Assembly (NCBI GenBank): GCA_047495785.1
Contig: JBLDXI010000064.1
Location: 248,001 to 312,000 of the forward strand
Source of the DNA: Lepidodermella squamata
Taxonomy: Eukaryota; Gastrotricha
Length of the DNA stretch: 64,000 nucleotides
Reading direction: 5' to 3'
The position numbers and the translations under genes are program-made. Under the pieces are notes generated by a model. It did not search any database. It was not told the origin of the DNA and saw only the letters and a program-made list of their open reading frames with translations. Of the stretch, positions 1-9,234 are shown in pieces (within the stretch, counting starts at the first letter, position 1; every line of letters starts with the position of its first letter).

Positions 1-113
1 ACGATGATAAAATTCTTTTTACCGAAATTTAATTTTATCCATATTCACACAGTCCATATTCAAGGGCCTTATTCACAAAATTGGCCAGAACTTCAGGTTT
101 ATACCTCAAGTTC

Positions 114-158
114 AACACATTCGCCCATTCTATAGGCTATAGGATGGGCGAATGTGTT
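114..158. repeat. Short inverted repeat overlapping the start of the module C exon
   Basis: A perfect 15-base inverted pair, AACACATTCGCCCAT (114-128) and ATGGGCGAATGTGTT (144-158), is separated by TCTATAGGCTATAGG. The right arm lies inside the coding exon that starts at 143, so the left arm may be a local inverted copy of it. Confidence 0.8.
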
Positions 159-503
159 ACAAATACGAGGCTCTCACCACGTTTTGCGTACCTGGCAACA
201 GATGTAACATACCATATACCCAGGTGATATGAATGTTTGTTTTTGAATATTCACAGAAACAGAACTCAATTTCACCAAATTCACATATTCGGTCTTTGGG
301 GGTCCAAATTTTACTAATTTCATAAATAAATAAAATTTAAATTTATTGGGTCCATGAAGCAAGAAAAATGGTCTTCTTGCTGGATCGCATATATTTCAAT
401 TCACTCTCATATTTTCCAGTTATTCTGGTTCAATAGCCAAGAGCCGCAGTTGAACTTGAAGTATAACCTGAACGACTGTGAAAAGAAACGAGCAGTTTTC
501 GAT
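143..503 (+). pseudogene. Two-exon fragment of the Cys-rich/CTLD family (modules C and D)
   Basis: Two exons match modules C and D of the family. Exon 143-223 follows a CTATAG acceptor and encodes MCYKYEALTTFCVPGN, with the following GC motif altered to RCNIPYTQ, then a GTGATA donor. Exon 420-503 follows TTCCAG and encodes LFWFNSQEPQLNLKYNLNDC, then a GTGAGT donor. No modules A/B are seen upstream within the window, and modules E-K are missing downstream, where a GC-rich repeat island begins near 536. The module C exon is 81 bases rather than the usual 87. I read it as a broken family member; the 5' part could lie outside the window. Confidence 0.75.
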
Positions 504-535
504 GTGAGTTTCAATCCTTGATTTCATTCATTGCA

Positions 536-800
536 AAGGGCGTTTTTTTTTATTCCCCACTGCGCCCGGGGAGATCCGGCGGATTGTACGGGCGAGCAAT
601 AAAAAAATCCGGGCTTCGCGGGCGCGTGTACATTTTTTTATTCCCCGGCTTTTTCTCCCGGGCCGCGAGTCGGGCATCACGGGCGACGTGAATAAAAAAA
701 TCCGGGCTGTGCGGGCGGCCCGAAAACATTTTTTTATCAATACAACTTCTACGCGGGCGAGCTGGGAAACACGGGCGAGTAAAAAAACGTCATCGGGCTC
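536..800. repeat. GC-rich island with interspersed CGGGC and AATAAAAAAA
   Basis: The segment alternates GC-rich CGGGC/GCCCG words with A- or T-runs such as AATAAAAAAATCCGGGCT and CATTTTTTTATTCCCC. Composition is sharply different from the AT-rich surroundings. Open frames across it are low-complexity on both strands and look like composition artefacts. It begins where the family fragment at 143-503 loses its remaining exons. A second island of the same style lies at 1655-1858. Confidence 0.7.
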
Positions 801-1654
801 GAGTGCTAATAACACTTATTTTCGCGATTTCTTACTGCGATTGCTGATTCATGCTTATGTTCACAAACCAAGGGAGAAAATTATTCGCACCATTCCAGTC
901 TAACTTGATGCTTGCTTAATTAGGAAGGATAAAATCTACAGCATTATTTAATGAAATGTGAAATGTGACCGAGTACAGTTGATTTCATATGATATTTCTG
1001 ATCGCAAATTCCCATTCTTCAGCATTTAAAATATTCTGAAACAGGCCTGGTCAACCTGGTCAAGGTCATTCGCCACGCATAGTTTAATTCCGGTGTCCAA
1101 CTCGCTTCGGATCTGGATAAATTCGATCTCATATGATTCTCAATCATTCAACAATGTTCTAAATTTGTCATGAAATTTTGTAAAATTTTGAACGGAGGCT
1201 GGAATTTTGAATTCAAAATTACATTAATTAACATTAATTAAAGGCTTTTAAATGCAGCATTATTAAAATTTGATAATTAATACGGGTTTAGACTTTTGGT
1301 ATTCTTCAACCACTGCTATTGTGATTCGATACCCGAATCTACGATGAAAATCGATCTAAATTTCACATCTCTCGGTTCGATACCGGAAAGGAAAAATAAT
1401 TTAAAGCAATTCTAATGCGGGGCCATTTGAGATAAATTGAGGTGAAATACCCACCCGGGATCGCTTGCCAATCGCTGCGATTTTGCCGTACTTCTTATTG
1501 ACCATAATTATTTTTAAATTATTTGCATTTATTTTATGGTTTCCTGAATTATTATTCAGCAGCAGAAATAAAATCACTTGCACTACTTTATCACTCATAT
1601 TAAATGTTTTTTGCAATTTTTTGCTGCTTCGAATCGCGTGCGTGATCATTTTTC
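801..1654. other. Spacer with no recognisable gene
   Basis: AT-rich sequence with no open frame I can support on either strand and no family exon. Short A/T runs only. Confidence 0.5.
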
Positions 1655-1858
1655 CCGCAGCTGCCCGGTCTTGAGAGGCCGGGCGTTATGGGCGATGTGT
1701 AGAGTGCGGGCAAGCCGGGCTAATAAAAAAATGTGTTCGGGCGCCCGTGGATGTACGGGCGGTCTGGGCGGAATAAATGAACGTGTGCGGGCAGTGCGGG
1801 CGCGGGCAAGTCGGGTCGAATAAAAAAAAACACCCAAAGAGTGCGGCACGCGACCACC
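1655..1858. repeat. Second GC-rich CGGGC / AATAAAAAAA island
   Basis: The same style as 536-800: GGGCGTTATGGGCGATGTG, CCGGGCTAATAAAAAAATG and GCGGGCGCGGGCAAGTCGGG, ending in AATAAAAAAAAACACCC and the word AAAGAGTGCGGCACGCGA (1838-1855). That last word reappears as its reverse complement at about 53023-53040. Confidence 0.7.
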
Positions 1859-2340
1859 TTTTTTGCCACCCAACGCTCTATCCGCCCATTATAATTTTAA
1901 TTAATTTCAAAAATTGAAAAGGCCACAGGTACCTTTTTCGAAAATTTTGATTTTATGCTCGTAAAAACTAGAAGCGGCCCTCTATCTAAGTATACCAGGC
2001 ACACCTAGTGTTCCCTTATTGATAATTTTCTAAAATTCGCCTAAAAGTGCTATATTTGGCGTTTTTGGGCAAAATTGCCGTTCTTCTGCCACGGTTGGCT
2101 CTTTTGGAAAAATTTGGAAAAATTTGAAAAAATTAGTTTATCCACATTGAGAATTTTCTCTATCCGGCGATGTCAAATTTGCCGGTTAATTAATTAATTT
2201 TGATTTTTCGATTATTTTCGGTCTTGCTACATGGACTTTGACTTCTCTTAACATTTTAAGCGCCGGGGTTTTTCACGTGTACCATTCCTGCAGCGCCGGG
2301 GTATTTTCGATGTACCTACCAAAAAATTCGACCCCCAGAT

Positions 2341-2589
2341 TATTCGATTTTTGCTCTATCCAACGATATAAAACTTGAGCGAATCAGAATTTTTATTGAA
2401 TTTCGCGAAGTTTGCATTCGCTTGATAATACTTTGAGCGGGCTAAAAATAGCTACAAAAAACCTAATAGCTATTTTTAGAAAAGCATTATCACGCTAAAT
2501 CCCAATATAAGTCCGAAAATTTCGCGAAATTCAATAAAAATTCTGATTCGCTCAAGTTTTATATCGTTGGATAGAGCAAAAATCGAATA
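2341..2589. repeat. Near-perfect hairpin (MITE-like) with 69-base arms
   Basis: The left arm 2341-2409 and right arm 2521-2589 are exact reverse complements over 69 bases, starting TATTCGATTTTTGCTCTATC. The 111-base interior also pairs partly (GCTAAAAATAGCTA against TAGCTATTTTTAGA). AGAT flanks both ends (2337-2340 and 2590-2593), a possible 4-base target duplication. No coding potential is seen. Confidence 0.85.
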
Positions 2590-2726
2590 AGATCATAGTA
2601 TTTTTCTCGGATTTTTTCGGCTTAAAATGAAAACTTTTACCGTCCTGAAAGACTCTCGAACTGGCGATTTTTCGTAAAAGTGACCAACTTTGAGATAATT
2701 TTGAAAATGTTAGGAAGAAAACCGTC

Positions 2727-3105
2727 TCATGTGCGAAAAGAACCGGTGTTGGCAGCAGTGGACGGAGCAGGGGCAGCACCCGCAGGAGGAGTGATTTGGG
2801 GCGGCGGCTTAACACGAGGGTCAGGGGCCGTCGGGTGCGACGACGGGCGCTGAGACGAGGCCGTGGACGTGGCCGCGCCAGCATAGGTGAGCGTAGGTGG
2901 CTCGTCGCCACTCTCGTCAGCCGAGTCCATTTGGACCTCGCCACTAACCGAGAGAGTCTCTGGGCAACACTTCGCGGCCTTGAGCGCCGCGATCACCTTC
3001 AGCAATGTCAGCGATGTCAGCAGCGTCCAGGCCCCTCAGAGCCTTGAACAGGGCAAATGTAGGAGCTGCCTTCTTCTTCTTCTTCCCGCGTTTATTGCCG
3101 GCCAT
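2727..3105 (-). pseudogene. Lys-rich N-terminal open frame continuing in a shifted frame
   Basis: An ATG at 3105 opens MAGNKRGKKKKKAAPTFALF and continues through a helical stretch (FKALRGLDAADIADIAEG) before stopping near 2946. The overlapping frame from about 3005 to 2727 continues in similar style (VIAALKAAKCCPETLS), then becomes acidic and Pro/Ala-rich (ADESGDEPPT ... PPPQITPPAG). A single frameshift near 3000 would join them. GC content is higher than the surroundings, and the hairpin at 2341-2589 lies just downstream. It resembles the basic start of a mobile-element structural protein, but no nucleic-acid-binding motif is visible. Function unknown; possibly chance. Confidence 0.35.
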
Positions 3106-3214
3106 CGTAAGAATTAATTAAGTGGAGACTGATATCGATTTAAGAGCAGTAAATGGCTATTAGGTAATTTTTTTTAATTTTGCAAAATGCTAAGGGTGTA
3201 ATTCAGGTGCTTAT

Positions 3215-3346
3215 AGTGGCACGCGATCAGATTTCTTTCTTATAACAGACAAGTGATTCTCGACCCATTAAGTAGCTCGAGTTGCTGTTAAATCGCTCCG
3301 CTAATCATTTGATAGGGATGAGGAGAAAATCTGATCGCGTGCCACT
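3215..3346. repeat. 20-base inverted repeat with the GTGGCACGCGATCAG word
   Basis: AGTGGCACGCGATCAGATTT (3215-3234) is reverse-complemented exactly at 3327-3346, leaving a 92-base loop. The core GTGGCACGCGA recurs elsewhere (for example 12620-12630). Confidence 0.8.
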
Positions 3347-3832
3347 ATTTTTTCTTGATTTATCATTAATAATTGCTCGTTTGTCGTTCTGCTCTTATCT
3401 TTTGCTCTTATATCATTGCTCATATATCATTGCTCTTATTTCGCTTGCTCATTTCGCACACAACCATTAGTGCGACTCCCGCGTTTATTTTTGAATTGAC
3501 CAATAACGCGCGAGTAATTAATTGTTAGAGAAAACTAGCATTTCACGGCTTTTTAGTGACCGGAGGAAACCACCGCGGACCGCGGATCCGTAAATGTGCG
3601 ACGCCGACATTTAATACCACCCAACGGCTGAAATTCGCTCATGGCCCGCGACATTTATCGTCTTAATCCAAGAATGTAGTATTTATTATTGATATTTAAT
3701 TAGGCTTCTAAATTTTTAATAATTTTGGATAACATTATACACGAGTCAGATCGTAAATCTCCCGATAACCGTATTCCCTTGATTCATCATCTGATACACC
3801 TCACAAATCACAAATAATTGTTCGCAGTAAAT
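3347..3832. other. Spacer downstream of the first CTLD gene
   Basis: Contains a degenerate run of TCATTGCTCTTAT-like words at about 3392-3450. I see no gene. Confidence 0.4.
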
Positions 3833-5872
3833 TCACGAGAACGTCTCGCACAGGACGTTCTCCTCCGACAGGTTACATTCAACAACTGTGAAGTACCAGT
3901 TGATGCCGTCAAACTTGAAAACAACACAATCACCATTGTCCAATGGCCCAACCCATTGCGAATCGAACAGAAAATTGGAGCCGTCGTCCCATTTGAAGAC
4001 TCCGCCTTGCGAAGAGAGACCTATCCAGAATTGGACGATATTTTGGTCTTCAGACCCTTTTACTGCCAGCCTAGCCTGTCGCAGCTCAAGGATAGACCTG
4101 ATCGTAGCTATCGTAGCATTGCTTGCGAGGCAAGTCGCTACGCCGTCGACTTTAGCGAACGCTGGGCCGGGCGATTGCAATTTCACGTATTTCTTCGTCG
4201 CATTTCTGCAGGTGTTCTCGTCCGGATAGGCGATATTGACCGGAATTCGAAGCTGAGTTGCACCATCGCAGCCTGTCGACTGCGTGACGCAATGAACCGT
4301 CCCGTCACTGTTGTCGACGCAACGGAAATAGGCAGTCTAAAACGTTTGAAATTTTTTAATTTCTATTCAATTGAAAATCGGCCAATCTTCTGTCTCATCG
4401 ATTAGTTAAAACCCGAGGCAGAATGTAGGAGTGGGGTAAGGTGTTACAAAATGCGCAGACCTGAGCCACTTGAGATTGCAAGCAGTCGGCATAGTTGCCG
4501 GCAAAGTCTGATTTCGCACGGAAAATCGATGCCTGAAAGATGGCAAAATAATATGTTAATGATTCTTCGTCCACATGTGTGTTGCCTACCACTGTCATAG
4601 GAGACGGGCACGTGTTTCTGCAAACCATCCCACCAGAAGTCGAGCATAGGGCAGCAGGCTGCAATGCTTCAACAATTATTTTCCTAATCAACAAACAAAT
4701 TGTCGCGAAAAAAACGAACGCCTGCGATGCAGTGGAATCTGTCGATGTAGGTTCCGCTACTGTAGGACTAAAGAAAAAAAGGAATCAGTAAAACTGGTTT
4801 TCAATATTGAAAAACAATTATACCCGAGTCATTGAGGTTGGATCGCAAGGCGTCGACTGGCAGCCCGCGAACGACCGATCGCTTTGGAGGAAGCATCGAT
4901 TGAAGGCCACGAAATCAGCATTATTCCGGACAACTTTCAAAAAGAAAAAACCTCGCTATAGAACTTCGTACTACGACAAATCTGCGAAAATGACAGAATT
5001 CGAGGAGTAAGCAAGTGATTCATCCTCATTTGTTTTACGAATTATTAGTATTGACTAAAGGAAACCAACTTTTCTCTTGCGCAATGCATATTTGCATCGT
5101 TGTATGACTGCCGACCACAGTCTGCGTTGAAGAAAAATGAGCAAAGCGATCAATTCCAGAATTGACTTTAAATGTAACTCACCCCGTTATTGGGGCACGA
5201 GCCATTGATTGGAATGCACGATCGCTGGCCATTATGATCACAGACCGTCGCCTGAATATTCTGATAAAATAAAAAAAATTATGATGAAAATAATAAATTA
5301 ACAAATTAATAATAATTAATAATAATAATAATTAATAAATTAATAAAATAATAATAAAAAAATTAATACCATGAAATTTTTAATCGTCGATCGGCACAGA
5401 TCGTACTGCGATCCAAAGATGTCTCCGAGAAATTCAGCCGTCTAGTTTCCGAAATTAAATTAGTAAAAAATGTCATGCGAAATCTGAGGCACCGACTATG
5501 ACTTCATCGTTTTTATCACAGCCAAGGTTACGAGGGATACATCGCATGTTGATCGTTTTGTGATTGAAACAGCTCCGAGCGGCCTAGCAATGAATACGTG
5601 ATGAGAAGTAATTTGGCAAAGGAATAGCTCACGCCGGATTTGCAACTCGCCAATGAATTCAACTTGAGACCGAGCTTCAATGAAAAAGGTAAAATTAGCA
5701 CAGAAAATCTGGCTTTAAAAAAGGGGCTTGCCTGAACTTCATCGAGGAACGAACAGTTCTCTTTACAACCTGCGAAAGCGTCGTTCAACCGTGAGAAGCA
5801 TCGCTTGAATTCTTGTGAACAGGCTGAAGCAGTTAGGCTCAAGATGAGAAAGATTCGAATAATTTCAGTCAT
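3833..5872 (-). CDS. Secreted Cys-rich protein with C-terminal C-type lectin domain, 11 exons
   Basis: Predicted 424-residue secreted protein. Exons (minus strand): 5732-5872, 5633-5674, 5497-5583, 5370-5441, 5183-5260, 5070-5121, 4824-4933, 4720-4767, 4590-4658, 4461-4532, 3833-4336; phases agree throughout. Module A starts with a signal peptide (MTEIIRIFLILSLTASACS) then KRCFSRLNDAFAGC. Modules B-F and G-J follow, each with paired Cys. The last exon has RCVDNSDGTVHC and a C-type lectin fold with WIGLSSQGGVFKWDDGS and a final CETFS. Carbohydrate binding is inferred from the fold only; no EPN/QPD signature is evident. The first donor is GC (CAG/GCAAGC) rather than GT. Modules G and H are separate exons here, unlike in the genes at 11921, 28269 and 34538. 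Likely a soluble recognition protein; ligand unknown. Confidence 0.85.
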
Positions 5873-5886
5873 TCTTCAAAATAAAT

Positions 5887-6823
5887 GACGAAAAAAATAA
5901 ATGAAGTTTATTAAAATGGCTTTCCAGTGGAGATTTGAGCACGCGATGTTTTTTCCAGGAAGTGGAGAATGACACGCTTTTATACCGTGTCCTCTCATAC
6001 AGGAGCGAGAAAATGGCACCGAAAGAATGCTTTAACATTAAAAAAAATATTTTCGTGTGAAATTCCGAGAATATGGTTTTCTGAACCTCTACTTTCTCTG
6101 ATAACTTTCTTGCTTTAAATTTTATACCAAAAAATATACGTTCAATCCCTAACAAGTAAAATTCTTTCACGATGATGTGAAAACGTGGGTTGAGTTGTCG
6201 CTCGAATTCAGGAATAACCCACTGTAAATTTATTAATAAATCCTATGTTACGAATGGAGCGGAGCCTAAATTCATTTCAATATCATTTTACCTATTTCGA
6301 GGTTCATCAGGGCATCAGAGATAATATTGAGACAAAAGTCCTATAAGCCTATAAGCCTGTAAGGAAAACCAGATGTTGTGGTGAATCTGCATCGGAGTGG
6401 TTTTTTGGAAAAGTAAACACACCGGGTGATTTTTCGATTTCAGATTTGTTATGCTAGGTGCCCGTGACATTTACAGGCGCGTTGGAGCGTAGACCGACTA
6501 CATCAGGAGTAGGACTAGCTGTCAGCAATCAAAACTGCGATGATTTTCAATGGCGAATCAATTCTGTCGACTCTCTTTTTTGCAATTATCGGTCAAGTAT
6601 TACTTTTCTGCTTCGCAACTTCGATCAATACTTTTCCGGTTTTTACCATCCACATCAAAGTAAAACACTGCAATCACTTATAGCACTTATTCGCTATTAT
6701 TCTGTGATTAGTATGGTGAAATAATATAGAAAGAACGAGTAATAGTAAATGCTTTATTCTTTATTCGAGAGTTCAAAAACATAACACTTCACTGCTATCG
6801 TCAGTTCTTCCTGTAGTCTGTAT
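5887..6823. other. Upstream spacer of the first CTLD gene
   Basis: Apart from the TATA-like box at 5979-5986 I see no feature. An 88-codon open frame at 6458-6724 (+) has no recognisable motif or splice context. Confidence 0.4.
5979..5986 (-). promoter_or_regulatory. Candidate TATA box of the first CTLD gene
   Basis: On the minus strand the sequence reads GGTATAAAAGCGTGTC, about 105 bases upstream of the ATG at 5872. Position and match to TATAAA fit a core promoter; the transcription start is not known. Confidence 0.5.
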
Positions 6824-6881
6824 CAGGGATTTGGAATTGACTTGACTTGACTTGAGGCGTCAAGTCAATTCCGAATCCCTG
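6824..6881. repeat. Small hairpin with TTGACTTGAC stem
   Basis: CAGGGATTTGGAATTGACTT (from 6824) pairs with 6859-6881, one mismatch in 23. The hairpin is flanked by direct copies of GTCTGTATCA (6816-6825 and 6882-6891), and the pseudogene fragment begins at its right edge, so it may mark an insertion or repair scar. Confidence 0.75.
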
Positions 6882-6891
6882 GTCTGTATCA

Positions 6892-7072
6892 CGGCAAGCA
6901 AGATCCACGAGACGAATGGCTGCCCGAGGTCAACTGAAAGCGCAAAAAAAGAAAAGTTTGAATCGAAATCATGATGATGAAACGTACGTACCTCGTTATA
7001 GCTGCATCCTGCTGAAATCAGCTGGCAAATTTTGAACTTGTTAGAAGTTTTGTCCATGCAGCGAACGTGAGG
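6892..7072 (-). pseudogene. Isolated modules G and H of the Cys-rich/CTLD family
   Basis: Exon 6992-7072 follows a GTTACAG acceptor and reads PHVRCMDKTSNKFKIC...AGC, matching module G (PHIRCFDSTTKKFNDC in the gene at 11921). It ends at a GTACGT donor. A second exon from 6933 follows TTTCAG and reads LTSGSHSSRGSCLP, matching module H, but runs into TGA with no proper Gly-GT end. No other modules are nearby, so this is a relic. The split G/H structure groups it with the genes at 3833 and 20164. Confidence 0.7.
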
Positions 7073-7317
7073 CTGTAACATAACGTCACAGCTTCAATTT
7101 AGTGCTCATAGAATTTTCAAATTTTTTTTTTAAAAAATGGACAAATGTAGAAATTTCAAATTAAAACAATTTTAAATCGATTCGATTTTTTTAGGGAAGA
7201 TCGATTTGTGTCACTTACATTGGAATTTAGGGTTTAGGGATTATTGGTCAATTAATTGGATGAACCAATTTTTTCAATTCAAACATCTGGTCGGAAATAA
7301 TAAAAAAAAATGATTCA

Positions 7318-8477
7318 TTCAACTTTCCCAATGCAAGTTTCCCAATGCAAGTTTACCAATGTGTAAAACTAACACGGGAATGCACACTGCACACTTAGCT
7401 AATTCGCCGGGAGGCGCTATTTAATCCACTGCAAATATGCAAGTTTACCACCGAAAACACGTAAAAACGTTTATATTCGCTGAGCAACCTTGCATCGCAG
7501 GATTTTATTACGCAACTCGAGGTAAACAGAAGGAACAACATCAATCAAACCTGGCGGTTCATATCATGCAAATAACACTCAAATTTAGTGAGCGTGCAAA
7601 TAGCTAGTTTAATTACTGCGTCGTTGCTAATGAGAGGCGCGCGTTTTTTCGCGTATTTGGCCGTGATGTTTCTCATCGCAAAAGCGCCAAAAGACAAGGT
7701 GACTACAACTCCCAGAAGTGCCGGAGTTGGGTCGCAGCGGCCGAACATAAGACGTGGCCGAATTATGGCATCTTATAGTAAATCAGGAGTTGAACAGGAT
7801 TACTGCGCGAAGTGCGAGCGCGAATTCGGCGATGGCCGCGGCATAGCCCAACACAAATGTATCAAAAACTGCAAGCCGAAGTCGGCCGAAATGCGACGCA
7901 ATTAGGTTAACACCGAGATTTTACCAAGACAGCGTTTACGTACGTTGTTCACACGAAGAACGGCGTGGAGGGCAATAACAGCTGCTACAACCGTGCCGCG
8001 CGTTGTTGTCACTTTGTCTTTTGGCGGTTTTGCCACCTTATCATCACCATCGAAGACCATACAGATAGCGATTTGCTACTGCAAGAGGCAAGAAGCAGAC
8101 GGCGAGATCGACGCCGCTATCAAGAAAATTACGGCGAAATACTCGAAGAAGCGCGCGGCTCTTATTAACAACGATGATGGCTGTTAAAAAATTAGCATTG
8201 AATACGCTTAATTCGTTTTGAGTACTATTTTCATGACATGAATCGCCAAGTATAATCGCCATAATAAGGTTAATGAAAAGGGCAATAAAATGATACGATG
8301 CAAGCTTCCCCCTAATAAGCAATTTTGTTGCTAGTTGTTCTGGGTAAACTTGAATAAAATCTGCAGATTGGGAAGCGGATTAGAAGGAAATGCTAGCGTA
8401 ACGGCTCAATTGTATTTTGGAGTGAGTTTTACACATTGGTAAACTTGCATTGGGAAACTTGCATAGGGAAAGTTGAA
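7318..8477. mobile_element. Foldback-type DNA element with long, diverged terminal inverted repeats
   Basis: The outer ends are inverted copies: AACTTTCCCAATGCAAGTTT (7321) against AAACTTGCATAGGGAAAGTT (8455-8474), continuing through ACCAATGTGTAAAACT. The similarity carries inwards for roughly 400 bases: the left arm read on the minus strand (VVVTLSFGAFA ... ITAKYAKKRAPLISND) and the right arm read on the plus strand (VVVTLSFGGFA ... ITAKYSKKRAALINND) encode the same peptide. The left arm lacks about 90 bases present in the right. The centre carries the small zinc-knuckle frame at 7765-7905. I could not identify a target duplication or a transposase. Confidence 0.7.
7765..7905 (+). CDS. Small zinc-knuckle-like protein inside the foldback element
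   Basis: A 46-residue frame starting at ATG 7765 reads MASYSKSGVEQDYCAKCERE, then FGDGRGIAQHKC and CKPKSAEMRRN. The CxxC-(x14)-HxC arrangement resembles a zinc-binding knuckle or a degenerate C2H2 finger. It lies between the two inverted arms of the element, so it may be a remnant of the element's own DNA-binding protein. The frame is open upstream to 7588 with no other clear start. Expression and function are unknown. Confidence 0.35.
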   Translation: MASYSKSGVEQDYCAKCEREFGDGRGIAQHKCIKNCKPKSAEMRRN

Positions 8478-9234
8478 GACATCAAAAAAATATTGTCGTA
8501 GGCGATGGTGAAATATTGGCCAATAACACATTAGAGTATTCTATCATGAAATATCACCATGGACGAAATGAAAATGACATGGATGAAATATCAACGGGCT
8601 CCCGCGGTCGGACGCCTCGTTGGAGGGAGTCCACTACGGGTGCAGAGGAACTCTGGGTGTCAAGCAGCCACTTCCCAAGTTCGTTGATCGTCTTTTGGTA
8701 GGCTTACAATCGTTAGGGCTCGAAATTCCATGCTAACTGCCAACTTATTTTCTGTGTAGATCGAACAAAACCAATTCAATTCATTTCGATTCATTTAAAA
8801 TTTGCGGAGTTGTCGTTAACGCGATAATGTCCCATTTTAATTTCATTGATTCCTTAATTGACATTCGCTTATTGTCGCCTCACTTGCAACAAACATCTCT
8901 TGTATGGGCATAGAGTAACGCGACAAATTGCTTTCACAAGCCATGAATGAGAGAAAGCCACGAGGCGTGGTCGGCTAACAGCACTGATAGTATCATCGTC
9001 TCGCGCATTTAAAAGGCGCGCGCAACTCCATTGTAATATATGCGAATGCGCGCACAATGACAAAAGAAGCGACGCGCCTTGGTTTTATTACTACCACTAC
9101 AGCAACTACAACACGCTCATTTGTCCAGTTGCGGCCGAGCGTGATAAGCAATAGACATGCCCAGGTGGTAACTTGCTTTATTTACCCACCTACACTCAGA
9201 AAATTCTCGGAATATTTTTAATAATTCCGGAAAA
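8478..9234. other. Spacer upstream of the receptor gene
   Basis: No supported gene. A 61-codon frame at 8516-8701 (+) has no motif. The receptor promoter should lie in the last few hundred bases, but I see no clear TATA box. Confidence 0.35.

Noticed and set aside
528-903. Arg/Ala-rich frames in the GC-rich island
   Set aside because: Low-complexity composition from CGGGC words on both strands; no start context, homologous pattern or splice signals.
3282-3470. Hydrophobic 62-codon frame
   Set aside because: Derived from a degenerate TCATTGCTCTTAT repeat; no other support.
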